From: a virus
Reading direction: 5' to 3' (one strand)
Length of the DNA: 29,291 nucleotides
IMG/VR virus record: IMGVR_UViG_3300028840_001973
Coordinates: 1 to 29,291 of that record
The position numbers and the translations under genes were made by a program. Below, in pieces: positions 1-6,830 of the stretch; position 1 is the first letter of the stretch, and each line of letters opens with the position of its first letter. Under the pieces are notes generated by a model, which ran no database searches, was not told the DNA's origin, and saw only the letters and a program-made list of their open reading frames with translations.

Positions 1-38
1 AGATATGATACAACTACTGATGTTATTTGTTTGATCAT
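1..38 (-). CDS. Start of a gene running off the left edge (partial)
   Basis: An ATG at 38-36 on the minus strand opens a frame that stays open for 12 codons to the window edge. It is preceded by TAAGGA about seven bases upstream, a better Shine-Dalgarno match than most genes here have. It follows the 38-codon ORF in the same leftward operon. Only the N-terminus (starting MIKQITS) is visible, so no function can be given. Confidence 0.4.
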   Translation of the reverse strand, partial: MIKQITSVVVSY

Positions 39-85
39 TTTATTTCCTTATAAGTGAAGTCTACATATTCAACGTTATACTTATT

Positions 86-202
86 TTAATATTGGGCTCT
101 GATGGCTTCAATTTGTTCAATGTGATCTAGCACAATCTTCTCCGGAAAATCAATTCTAGCGCCGTTTCTGGTCAATCTGATGCGTTCTATTATTATCCCC
201 AT
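86..202 (-). CDS. Small hypothetical protein, 38 aa
   Basis: A minus-strand frame of 38 codons begins with ATG at 202-200 and overlaps the 3' end of the VRR-NUC gene by 10 bases, the type of overlap used throughout this operon. The product starts MGIIIERIRLTRNG and ends in a charged helix-like stretch, EKIVLDHIEQIEAIRAQY. It matches no family I recognise. The overlap and the lack of other coding sequence here support it; its short length keeps confidence moderate. Confidence 0.45.
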   Translation of the reverse strand: MGIIIERIRLTRNGARIDFPEKIVLDHIEQIEAIRAQY

Positions 203-672
203 AATGGCAAAATATCATCAAGAGTTTTTACTATAATATATTTGAACCCACGGCTCTCTACTTTCTTTTGAAACTTGATCTGCCTTTCACTTTGCCGGTC
301 CGACTTAGAGAACTTTACCTCTATGTATACTGCACCAACATAACCAGGGATAGATGCGATCAGATCAGACGTGCCTACTTCGGTTGTGCCTGGTATCCAT
401 TTATCCTCGATCAGAGTACGTTCATGACCCAGGACATCTTTGACCTTTGACTTATTTACAAGTCTTCTGCCTGATGTAGTTACTTTCGTACAGATTCCAC
501 CCTTAAGCTCAATGAATTCACTTATTAGTGATTCGAGTTGAGCCGCAGACTTAGGTTTTTTTACATTAAATTCCTGGAGGAAGTACTTATGCGGTTCTTT
601 CCCAGTTCGCGCCCGGTGTCGGTCTAATCTTAGGGACTTCAAGATTTCGTTTGCGTTTGATGATCCTTTCAT
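193..672 (-). CDS. VRR-NUC domain nuclease
   Basis: A 159-residue protein of the PD-(D/E)XK superfamily, VRR-NUC type. The core is GTSD at residues 100-103, then EVK at 118-120 and RQSERQIKF at 126-134: the aspartate, the E-x-K pair and the RQS-Q-F helix typical of these phage nucleases. An upstream glutamate near residue 48 could complete the active site. Phages use such single-domain nucleases in recombination, repair or branched-DNA processing. The gene lies last but one or two in the early operon, downstream of the helicase. Its first 86 bases overlap the preceding gene and no clear ribosome site is visible, so the true start may lie further in. Family call is firm; the DNA substrate is unknown. 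Confidence 0.8.
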   Translation of the reverse strand: MKGSSNANEILKSLRLDRHRARTGKEPHKYFLQEFNVKKPKSAAQLESLISEFIELKGGICTKVTTSGRRLVNKSKVKDVLGHERTLIEDKWIPGTTEVGTSDLIASIPGYVGAVYIEVKFSKSDRQSERQIKFQKKVESRGFKYIIVKTLDDILPLWG

Positions 673-823
673 AATTTGTACTAAATGTTAAGTAATATTC
701 TATTTGTAAGTGAAATATATCCCATAATTCAAGTATCTTATCACGTTGCCTTTCGTTGATAGGATAGGTTGTGTCTACCTTCATTTCATAAAGGAGCCAC
801 TTCATAACTTCTGTATCAGTCAT
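587..823 (-). CDS. Hypothetical protein, 78 aa
   Basis: The start codon shares one base with the stop of the upstream helicase gene (TAATG at 825-821), a standard translational-coupling arrangement. The product is 78 residues. The first 50 look helical (EVMKWLLYEMK, RQRDKILELWDIFHLQIEYYL); the last 28 are basic. I recognise no family. The 3' third overlaps the VRR-NUC gene in another frame for 86 bases, so either that nuclease starts later or the overlap is genuine. Coupling to the helicase is the main support. Confidence 0.6.
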   Translation of the reverse strand: MTDTEVMKWLLYEMKVDTTYPINERQRDKILELWDIFHLQIEYYLTFSTNYERIIKRKRNLEVPKIRPTPGANWERTA

Positions 824-2043
824 TAGAACGGTACGCCTCCTTCCTCATTATCTTCTATGAACATGTCCCTGGTTAATGTAAACACTCTACCAGTTTTCCA
901 GTCAATAGATTCTTCAAAAGGTTTATATGACTGTGGTTCGCTTGCTACTAAACCGAAATCATCCTTTAATACTTTACGGATATAATTGATACTTATTTGA
1001 TTGTTGTAATGAAACCATTTTTCCTTAATATCCTTTGGTATAACTTTTAATTCATATTCATTATTATTACTAAACCAATCAACTATCAACTCGTTTAGTT
1101 CTTTATATAAACCTGACCTAGATGCTTCCTTAACCTGGTCCAGATACTCGTTTCTTAATTGATCAGGTGTGAAAACCATTCGATCATGAGAGTAATCTAT
1201 TTCGGGCATATTTTTAAGATAGTATAATAAATAAGGTATTTCTTTTATTAAATCCTTTTCTATGTTATGATTCTTAATCCTTGGTTTATTAAGTTTCCTG
1301 ATCCAAAACCTGATCTCTTCCTGTTCAATCCTCATGAAGTCGCTTTCGTTATTAGTGGCCATCACTATTTTACCATAAAAGTCTATTTTCCTTGGTTCAA
1401 CAAACTTCATGTGTAAAGTAATATGTTTAGCAGTGGCTAACGCTTTAATCTTTTCAACTGCAGATTTACGCTCAATTATTGTTTCGTCTATCCCTATTAT
1501 ATTAGCTCCTGCATAATCACCATTAAAAGTGCTTCCTATAGATTCAGGGTTGATCATAGCCATATTTTGCCCAAAAATAGCGTTAAGTAAATTAAGAAAC
1601 GTACTTTTACCAGTTTCCCTAACTTTTGATACTAACACTAATACAGGTAATATTTGAGTTGGTTCATCGTATAAAACTTTAAGGTATTGAAAACCAAGTT
1701 TATATTGATTACCGAATACTTCCCTCATTAAAACATGAGTCCAATAGATGCCTTTATATGGCTTGTCAGGTGGTGGTTTTTCTGGTTTATATGTAAGTTC
1801 ATGATATATATTATAGTTATTACCATGCTCTAACTTATAATTGTGATGATCTGGTTGAAGAGTAAATCTATCATACTTAGGTATATTATCCTTCATATAA
1901 CGTAAACCTTCATCTTGCATCAATTCCTGTCTATTCCACTTTTCTAAGTATTTTATTTTAGTACCAAACCTTTTGTGATAGTCGTAAGTTACTTTGAAAT
2001 AAGTGGTTCCGACTCTTATGTAAGTTTGTTCACTTTTCTCCAT
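823..2043 (-). CDS. SF3-type replicative helicase (DUF5906 / primase-helicase-like)
   Basis: This 406-residue protein has the core of a superfamily 3 helicase. Walker A is at about residues 138-149 (SKVRETGKSTFL, with K146 and S147), Walker B at 182-187 (IIGIDE), and motif C at 225-232 (KIVMATNN, sensor Asn). R245, in EEIRFW, is a plausible arginine finger. This matches the primase-helicase family of phages and plasmids (DUF5906, D5-like) in which a hexameric ATPase unwinds DNA at the fork. No primase domain is visible in the N-terminal 130 residues, so it is a helicase-only version or pairs with a primase outside the window. It overlaps its upstream neighbour by 28 bases and couples to the next gene by TAATG. 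It is the only replication enzyme clearly seen here. Confidence 0.85.
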   Translation of the reverse strand: MEKSEQTYIRVGTTYFKVTYDYHKRFGTKIKYLEKWNRQELMQDEGLRYMKDNIPKYDRFTLQPDHHNYKLEHGNNYNIYHELTYKPEKPPPDKPYKGIYWTHVLMREVFGNQYKLGFQYLKVLYDEPTQILPVLVLVSKVRETGKSTFLNLLNAIFGQNMAMINPESIGSTFNGDYAGANIIGIDETIIERKSAVEKIKALATAKHITLHMKFVEPRKIDFYGKIVMATNNESDFMRIEQEEIRFWIRKLNKPRIKNHNIEKDLIKEIPYLLYYLKNMPEIDYSHDRMVFTPDQLRNEYLDQVKEASRSGLYKELNELIVDWFSNNNEYELKVIPKDIKEKWFHYNNQISINYIRKVLKDDFGLVASEPQSYKPFEESIDWKTGRVFTLTRDMFIEDNEEGGVPF

Positions 2044-2282
2044 GGATCAAGTCCCCTCCTTACGAACTGCTTATTAATATTACTAATCAACTTCATGTTA
2101 TTGTACTGAGACTCAATGAGTTGGAGCCTTTGTTGAAGGAGCATGATTGTGACCTGGGAGTTATTCCAGGTCACGCTCATTTGTAAGTTATCCATTTCGA
2201 TCTGATCAACATACGCCTCAATCTGATCAAGGTAATCATGTTGACGGTCGAACGCAAGGGATTCGCGGAGGTCGTTAAACAT
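2016..2282 (-). CDS. Hypothetical helical protein, 88 aa
   Basis: The best start is the ATG at 2282-2280, which overlaps the upstream stop as ATGTTTAA; a longer frame up to 2318 would overlap that gene by 44 bases. From this start the product is 88 residues, begins MFNDLRES, and is dominated by two predicted helices rich in Q, I and L (DYLDQIEAYVDQIEMDN and MLLQQRLQLIESQYNNM), which suggests a short coiled coil. It ends in a basic tail. It lies immediately before the helicase gene, so a helicase-accessory role is possible but is inference from position only. No family recognised. Confidence 0.65.
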   Translation of the reverse strand: MFNDLRESLAFDRQHDYLDQIEAYVDQIEMDNLQMSVTWNNSQVTIMLLQQRLQLIESQYNNMKLISNINKQFVRRGLDPWRKVNKLT

Positions 2283-2655
2283 TGTCGAATAACTCAGGTT
2301 GATCCTTTTCTTGAACAACAGGTTCCCATGCCCATAACCCTGTTACACAAACATTACCTGTGTCGATCGGGTGAGGTAAATCAGGGTGCCATCGTCCATT
2401 ACAATACGCCCTGTCATCTTTGTTACAATGGAATTTTTGCCACTCTTTAATGTTGTTGCCACCTATATATAGGCTTACTTTATCTCCTTCTTTAAGCTCT
2501 CTACCTATTAACTTAGATAGTTTACTCGTCCTTGTTGATGGATTTTCACCAGTCCTGTTCATAAATAGTTCAATATATCCTATTCGTTTCTTTTCCTGGT
2601 GTTTTAATTCTACCTCTCTTATTGTTACAAGGTAAGTTTTTTCGATTGTTTTCAT
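2275..2655 (-). CDS. Hypothetical protein with a C-terminal QxxLF motif, 126 aa
   Basis: The start ATG overlaps the stop of the thymidylate-synthase-like gene by four bases (ATGA at 2655-2652). The N-terminal half is beta-rich (EKTYLVTIREVEL, GYIELFM) and contains GRELKEGDKVSLYIGG. The middle has His and Cys residues (HCNK, YCNGRWH), too irregular to call a zinc site. Residues 119-123 are QPELF, which fits the QxxLF form of the bacterial sliding-clamp-binding peptide and sits in a free C-terminal tail as such motifs usually do. It lies between nucleotide-metabolism and helicase genes. Function unknown; clamp binding is inference. Confidence 0.7.
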   Translation of the reverse strand: MKTIEKTYLVTIREVELKHQEKKRIGYIELFMNRTGENPSTRTSKLSKLIGRELKEGDKVSLYIGGNNIKEWQKFHCNKDDRAYCNGRWHPDLPHPIDTGNVCVTGLWAWEPVVQEKDQPELFDNV

Positions 2656-3377
2656 GTTACTTGATTTTTATTTAACTTATTATTATACAGATGGAGATTA
2701 TTAACTATATGAGTATAGGTCCCCATCTTTAGACCTAACTCTAAGGTGATCTGTTCCTGCAACTTAGAAAAACAATAAGTATCATTCGGAAACCCGAACC
2801 ACAGGTCATTGCTTCTCATCATCACAGTCATATGTAACCGGCTCTCGCGGATACTGAATTGAATGCCTAAGGTACAGATCACGTCCTTATCATTCATGTG
2901 TGCCTTATTGCCATCGTACAGACTTATTACGGCTCTCCTTGTTTTAGGATCTTCCCGCAGTAGTTTAATTACTCCAGGTAGTTGATCTTTCCACCAGTAA
3001 CCATAGTTGCTCATGACGTTGCCGTCTTCGTCCCTGAGAGTATCCCACAGACTTGCACCCGCCTGGATGACTCTTGTAGGGTCCAGTGTTGCGTCCTTAT
3101 ACCATAACCATTCTTGTTCGGCATAAGACTTTGACCAGGCACGCCATTTGGGCAATTCTAAGCGCTTCTCTGGGCGTTTTATCAAAATCGTGGCGTTGTA
3201 TATGGCTTTCGTTTTGGATTCATTAGAACCCATTAGATTGATCCATTTATAAAGCTCCTCGAACGCCTCAGATGCAGTTTCAAAAGTCCAGATACTACAT
3301 TCCGGTACTGCCAAAACCACCTTCTCCTCGTTCAGTTTGAGTTGAATGGATTGACTCGTCTTCGATTGGTGTTGCAT
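2652..3377 (-). CDS. Thymidylate-synthase-fold enzyme, likely dCMP-type (methylase or hydroxymethylase)
   Basis: The 241-residue protein aligns without gaps to E. coli thymidylate synthase from the catalytic cysteine onward: C168 (=Cys146), R188 (=Arg166), D191 (=Asp169), H229 (=His207), Y231 (=Tyr209), with exactly conserved spacing. E89 in EWLW matches the general base Glu58, and R147/R148 match the phosphate-binding arginines. The residue at the position of Asn177 is Asp (D199). In this family Asn recognises dUMP, and Asp at this place marks dCMP hydroxymethylases such as T4 gp42. The protein also stops about ten residues after HLY, lacking the usual C-terminal folate-closing segment. Its start overlaps the dUTPase gene by 83 bases; internal GTG or TTG codons would shorten this. 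A plain thymidylate synthase remains possible because a dUTPase is next door. Confidence 0.88.
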   Translation of the reverse strand: MQHQSKTSQSIQLKLNEEKVVLAVPECSIWTFETASEAFEELYKWINLMGSNESKTKAIYNATILIKRPEKRLELPKWRAWSKSYAEQEWLWYKDATLDPTRVIQAGASLWDTLRDEDGNVMSNYGYWWKDQLPGVIKLLREDPKTRRAVISLYDGNKAHMNDKDVICTLGIQFSIRESRLHMTVMMRSNDLWFGFPNDTYCFSKLQEQITLELGLKMGTYTHIVNNLHLYNNKLNKNQVT

Positions 3378-3783
3378 AATTCACTGGTGTTAAGATAAAC
3401 TGAATGATTTTCTGACCTGCGTATATATCGATCCAGTGCGGACTGACGTTAGTCAGGTGTATGTGAATTTCTCCCTGGTAGTCTTCATCGATTACCTGGG
3501 CACCTACGTATAGTTTATACCTGGTGGCGATCCCGGACTTGTTAAAGGCGATCAAAGCGTGTCCTGGTGGTATTTCTACCTTGATCCCGGACGGTATGTT
3601 GACGCCCTCGTGTGGACCCAACCGGACTGTCTTCGAGTCAAGTCTCATTGATAGGTGTTCGTTCTTGTCCAGGAACTTCTTAATGAAGTTATCCGTGAAC
3701 TCAGGTATAAAAAAGTCGATACCTGCCGACTGTGGTGTGCCCCGTTCAGGGGACTTAACTTTTAAGGTTTTTTTGTATTTCAT
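3295..3783 (-). CDS. dut: dUTPase (deoxyuridine 5'-triphosphate nucleotidohydrolase)
   Basis: All five motifs of the trimeric dUTPase family are present in order: motif 1 AGIDFFIP near residues 20-27; motif 2 NKSGIATR; motif 3 VIDEDYQGEI with the catalytic Asp and the uracil-site Tyr; motif 4 AGQKIIQ; and motif 5 RGEGGFGSTG at the C-terminus. The enzyme converts dUTP to dUMP and pyrophosphate in the cytosol, keeping uracil out of DNA and supplying dUMP. The length (162 aa) is normal for the family, with a modest insertion after motif 1. It lies one base after the cytosine methyltransferase gene and its last 83 bases overlap the thymidylate-synthase-like gene, so the two are probably co-translated. 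Confidence 0.95.
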   Translation of the reverse strand: MKYKKTLKVKSPERGTPQSAGIDFFIPEFTDNFIKKFLDKNEHLSMRLDSKTVRLGPHEGVNIPSGIKVEIPPGHALIAFNKSGIATRYKLYVGAQVIDEDYQGEIHIHLTNVSPHWIDIYAGQKIIQFILTPVNYATPIEDESIHSTQTERGEGGFGSTGM

Positions 3784-3784
3784 A

Positions 3785-4747
3785 TTATAATAATATTAAC
3801 TCGTTTATATCTACTACTGTCATGCTTGTATCGATCACGGGTCTTGCTGACTGGATAGTGTCATGAGCCATTTTACTGATCCACTCACCTGCGGCCGGTT
3901 GTACTGCCTGACCCATCTGAGCAGCCCAGGTCTTAGGGTTGCCTTTGAACTCGTACGTGTCAGGATAGGTTCCTATACGTTTGAGCTCGTTGATCCCTAG
4001 CCACCGGTTTTCAGTCGGATGAATCTTACCATATCCCATAAGTACATTTGAAGGTTTATCAAAATCCATCCTGTAAATACCCAATGAAGGGTGCCTTGGT
4101 TCAATCTCTTTGTCCCAGACTTTAGTCATGTTCTGTCCTGGAAGTAGTTGATCTCCGAACAGGTCCAGGTGAGACTGGCACGTTCTTGAGTATATGTCCT
4201 GCCGTCCAGGGTGTGGTACGTCCTTAATGACATCACCGACGGTGAACGGCCTGGATATAGTGCTCCACTCCAGTTCATATTGACTTAAGATAATAAACAC
4301 TCGCTTACGGTTCTGAGGAACTCCCAGATACTTGGTGTTGTGTTTGAACAGGGTCATCTTGTAACCCTCTTGTTGATACTTATCCAGTAACCATTTACCT
4401 TTTTTTAATATCCCCATGACTGATTCTGACACGAATACCTTAGGTTGGTAGTGCCTTATCAAATGAATACCTAAGTAATGATGACTAAAACGTGGGTCGT
4501 TCTCCTTTTTGTTGGAGTTAGCCACTGAGAACATAGCACAGGGTGGATTGCCAAAGATATAGTCGATCTGACCGTAGTCATTGAACTCCCAAAGGTCCTT
4601 AAATACTATGTGTTCTACAAGTGGGTGGTTTGCCTTGAACGTCTCTGTGTAGTTATGTTCAGGCTCATAATTAGCGAGAACGTCGAAGTGCCATTGTGCT
4701 CCTTCGACGAACCCGCCTGCGTAAGTACAGAATGATATCGCTCTCAT
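3785..4747 (-). CDS. DNA (cytosine-5-)methyltransferase
   Basis: A 320-residue C5-cytosine methyltransferase. Motif I is FCTYAGGFVEGA (SAM binding, residues 6-17). Motif IV is GNPPCAMFS with catalytic C70. Motif VI is ESV at 108-110, a variant of the usual ENV. Motif VIII is GVPQNRKRV at 142-150, and motif X is MGQAVQPAAG near the C-terminus. The target-recognition region between VIII and X is short, so a short recognition sequence is likely. No restriction endonuclease gene is adjacent, which suggests an orphan phage methylase that protects phage DNA against host restriction. It overlaps its upstream neighbour by ATGA. The ESV variant may alter cytosine contact but is not obviously inactivating. 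Confidence 0.93.
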   Translation of the reverse strand: MRAISFCTYAGGFVEGAQWHFDVLANYEPEHNYTETFKANHPLVEHIVFKDLWEFNDYGQIDYIFGNPPCAMFSVANSNKKENDPRFSHHYLGIHLIRHYQPKVFVSESVMGILKKGKWLLDKYQQEGYKMTLFKHNTKYLGVPQNRKRVFIILSQYELEWSTISRPFTVGDVIKDVPHPGRQDIYSRTCQSHLDLFGDQLLPGQNMTKVWDKEIEPRHPSLGIYRMDFDKPSNVLMGYGKIHPTENRWLGINELKRIGTYPDTYEFKGNPKTWAAQMGQAVQPAAGEWISKMAHDTIQSARPVIDTSMTVVDINELILL

Positions 4748-4995
4748 ATATCCTCATCTCCCATTATCCTGTCTTCATACTCCTGGTCAAGGTAAAAATC
4801 TTCCGGAGGGTTAAACCAACTTTCCAATACTGAAATCAGATTATAGTAATCACCTGATGTTGCTTTTTCTAACTCTTCGTTGATCTCATCCTGTGTCCAG
4901 CCGTTAGCCATGGCTTGCTGTTGAAAGTACCCCATAAGGGCAAAGGCATTTCCATCCTGTCCCACTAAGGTACCTGTCATTTTAACTTTTGTCAT
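4744..4995 (-). CDS. Small conserved phage protein, 83 aa
   Basis: An 83-residue protein with the pattern KMTGTLVGQDGNAFALMG, then a helix with NGWTQDEINEELEKATSGDYYNLISVLESWF. I recall this arrangement (GNAF near the N-terminus, ATSGDYD followed by a short helix) as a recurrent unnamed small phage protein found near replication genes; its function is not known. It overlaps its neighbours by 14 bases upstream and four downstream (ATGA), so it belongs to the early operon. The acidic C-terminus (DQEYEDRIMGDEDI) is notable. Confidence 0.75.
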   Translation of the reverse strand: MTKVKMTGTLVGQDGNAFALMGYFQQQAMANGWTQDEINEELEKATSGDYYNLISVLESWFNPPEDFYLDQEYEDRIMGDEDI

Positions 4996-5281
4996 CTTTA
5001 CTATTATTTAATTGTTCCCTATAATCGTTCCACTGTGCTATATAACCTACTGCATCGAACAGGTTATCTTCTTTATGGTGATATGCCTCCCTGGATAGTT
5101 TTAAGGCAATGATGCTCATATAAACCATATCAGGGTGCTTAGCTTCGTCATACTCTTCGTCCATGAGGCCGGCCAGGAGCTTCCCTGCCTGCTTCATGTT
5201 ACGTTGGTAGGGACCATACATGCGGTCCTTCTCTTCAGATCGCTCATAGGCGACCTTGTGTTGCTCTAACAGTATACTCAT
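4982..5281 (-). CDS. Hypothetical protein, DUF6378-like, 99 aa
   Basis: The start ATG overlaps the preceding stop by four bases (ATGA at 5281-5278). The product is all-helical in appearance. Its second half, MSIIALKLSREAYHHKEDNLFDAVGYIAQW, resembles the phage DUF6378 pattern, in which a helix with LxR is followed by a D-N-xxDxxGY motif. That family is common in phage replication and nucleotide regions and some members have been linked to nucleotide pyrophosphatase-like (MazG-type) folds; here this is only a resemblance by eye. The N-terminal third is highly charged. Function unknown. Confidence 0.72.
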   Translation of the reverse strand: MSILLEQHKVAYERSEEKDRMYGPYQRNMKQAGKLLAGLMDEEYDEAKHPDMVYMSIIALKLSREAYHHKEDNLFDAVGYIAQWNDYREQLNNSKDDKS

Positions 5282-5757
5282 GATTGTTCTATACTCCAGG
5301 TGATCTTCACATTAACATTTAAGTTCAGGTTCTTGGTGATCGTCTCAGTGATCGCCTGCTGGAACGCGTTCACCAGTTCAGGGCTGACCTGTTCGGGTGA
5401 CTTCTTAGGCACGGGCTGCTTAGCCAGGGAATCGTTGAGCTTCTTCTGTTTAGCCTTATTATCTTTCCTAGTCTGTTCCCTTTCACGCCAGTACTCACGC
5501 TCACGGTCGATCAACTGGTCTGCCAACTTGAACAACTTGACATCGTTCTTACTGTAGTACGTTTCCCACACACCAGGGCGAACCTGTTTAATCTTGTCCC
5601 AATCTTCCAGCCAGTTGAGCGTCATGACATTCACCTTACGGGCTGAGCAATACTGAGACTTCATGATCCTCTTACCGTGCTCTACGTCGCTGTGAAACTC
5701 GTTCAGGAACCCTACGAGCTTAGTCTGTTTATCTACCTTTTCATTGGTGTCATTCAT
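5278..5757 (-). CDS. Charged coiled-coil hypothetical protein, 159 aa
   Basis: The chosen start is the ATG at 5757-5755, which overlaps the upstream exonuclease stop as ATGAATGA; a longer frame to 5775 would overlap by 26 bases. The middle of the product is a long, extremely charged helix (EREYWREREQTRKDNKAKQKKLND) likely to form a coiled coil. A proline-rich linker (QPVPKKSPEQVSPEL) follows, then a C-terminal segment with alternating hydrophobic residues (LNLNVNVKITW). It sits directly after a YqaJ-type exonuclease, so it could be a recombination partner, but it does not resemble the RecT or Erf annealases I know. No family recognised. Confidence 0.7.
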   Translation of the reverse strand: MNDTNEKVDKQTKLVGFLNEFHSDVEHGKRIMKSQYCSARKVNVMTLNWLEDWDKIKQVRPGVWETYYSKNDVKLFKLADQLIDREREYWREREQTRKDNKAKQKKLNDSLAKQPVPKKSPEQVSPELVNAFQQAITETITKNLNLNVNVKITWSIEQS

Positions 5758-6394
5758 CGTCCTGAAGTTTATCAATTATTGACTGAACTAATTCATTGAA
5801 CGGTCTGAGGCGGGCTTCCATCTCACTGATGAGCTTCTCGTCCCTTTCGATGCGGTGTACCCTGGCTCTGAGATTACCATCAAACTCAGGGTGATACGTC
5901 ATGAAGTCCGTCCATTCAGCGCCTGTGATCATCATCTGGAACTGCATCTGGTAGACGTACCTGCGTTCAGGACCCTCCATGATATAGTTAATGTGGTTCG
6001 CCCACTGCGGGCACTTGATCTCCAACAGCCCTATGATCATATCATCGCCGTTCAGTATTGTTCCGTCAGGAGTACAGCCTGACATGTTGTCTCCAAGGAT
6101 GAACCCAGGCATATCGACACTGATACCGCGTGAGGTGCTGTAGACTTCCCTGGCGTCGGCTTCGTACTCGATCCCCCATTCCATCTGCCAGGTGGTGATA
6201 TCGTAGCCGGTTATCTCACTCATATCTATGCCCATACGTTGTAACGCCAGTTCGTAGGCATACTTCTTTGCAGTCTCTCCGAAGATATCTCCGGAACGCC
6301 TCCCCTTTGTCATAAAGTCGACTGCTCTCGAGGCTGTTATTCGTCCTTGTCTCATAACTTGAAAATTATTATTAATATTACTTTGATTGTCCAT
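5750..6394 (-). CDS. YqaJ / lambda-exonuclease-type viral recombinase nuclease
   Basis: A 214-residue nuclease of the YqaJ (lambda Exo-like) family. It has RQGRITASR at residues 15-23, GIEYEADAR at 74-82, TPDG with D110, LEIK with E125 and K127, and the helix YVYQMQFQMMITG at 147-158. This order (RxGxxTASR, GxxxExxAR, DG, ExK, QxQ) is the family signature; Asp, Glu and Lys form the metal-dependent active site. Such enzymes resect double-strand ends 5' to 3' for single-strand annealing. The length is normal. A second possible start is Met14. It is followed by the coiled-coil gene and preceded, across an 85-base gap, by a candidate ssDNA-associated protein. Confidence 0.87.
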   Translation of the reverse strand: MDNQSNINNNFQVMRQGRITASRAVDFMTKGRRSGDIFGETAKKYAYELALQRMGIDMSEITGYDITTWQMEWGIEYEADAREVYSTSRGISVDMPGFILGDNMSGCTPDGTILNGDDMIIGLLEIKCPQWANHINYIMEGPERRYVYQMQFQMMITGAEWTDFMTYHPEFDGNLRARVHRIERDEKLISEMEARLRPFNELVQSIIDKLQDDE

Positions 6395-6479
6395 ACTACC
6401 AGGCTCATCAACAATTCTACTAGTACCTGTATCAACCCTGCAGCCTGGTTTACAAGGCTGATGATCAACACGTAGCCAT
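6395..6479 (-). other. Short gap upstream of the exonuclease gene
   Basis: These 85 bases hold no ATG-started ORF of useful length. The exonuclease reading frame stays open upstream through the gap (encoding a Cys-containing stretch such as CEWLRVDHQPCKPGC), but I find no good start codon in it. I see no terminator or promoter. Confidence 0.4.
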
Positions 6480-6830
6480 TCACACCTTATACTTACTTAG
6501 GTCTTCCTTGACACGTACTGCCAGGGTCTGTTGACCGAAGGCGTTCACCATCTGTGGCCTGAGAATGATCTTCGTGCCGGTCCAGTCCTCTACGTTCTGA
6601 CTGCCTGCGATCTTAGCGATCACCTTAGCGTTCGTCTTATTCAGGACCATCATCTTGTCTGCCTCTTTGAACGAGACAACTACAACGTCCTCTTTTTCCC
6701 GCCCGTTGAAGGCTTCATCGATACCGACCTTGTCGATCGTTACTGTTACCTCTTTTCCGTCGAGGTCTTCCCCTGCTATGAACCGGTAGTCGTAATTTTT
6801 TTTCCAGGGACCTTTTAACACTTTTTTCAT
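6480..6830 (-). CDS. Conserved phage protein near recombinase, possible OB-fold/ssDNA-associated, 116 aa
   Basis: A 116-residue protein with the pattern LKGPWKK, LDGKEVTVTIDKV, VVVSFKEADKMMVLNKTNAKVIAKIAGS, VEDWTGTKIIL and a final strand with AFGQQTLAVRV. I know this pattern (K-x-x-LNKTNAK-I-x-K followed by VEDWxGKxI) as a widespread unnamed phage protein usually found beside exonuclease or recombinase genes. The beta-rich outline fits an OB-like fold, so ssDNA binding is plausible, but that is inference. Its ATG overlaps by four bases the ancestral stop of the broken HNH gene upstream, which shows that the HNH gene once sat flush in the operon. Confidence 0.75.
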   Translation of the reverse strand: MKKVLKGPWKKNYDYRFIAGEDLDGKEVTVTIDKVGIDEAFNGREKEDVVVVSFKEADKMMVLNKTNAKVIAKIAGSQNVEDWTGTKIILRPQMVNAFGQQTLAVRVKEDLSKYKV

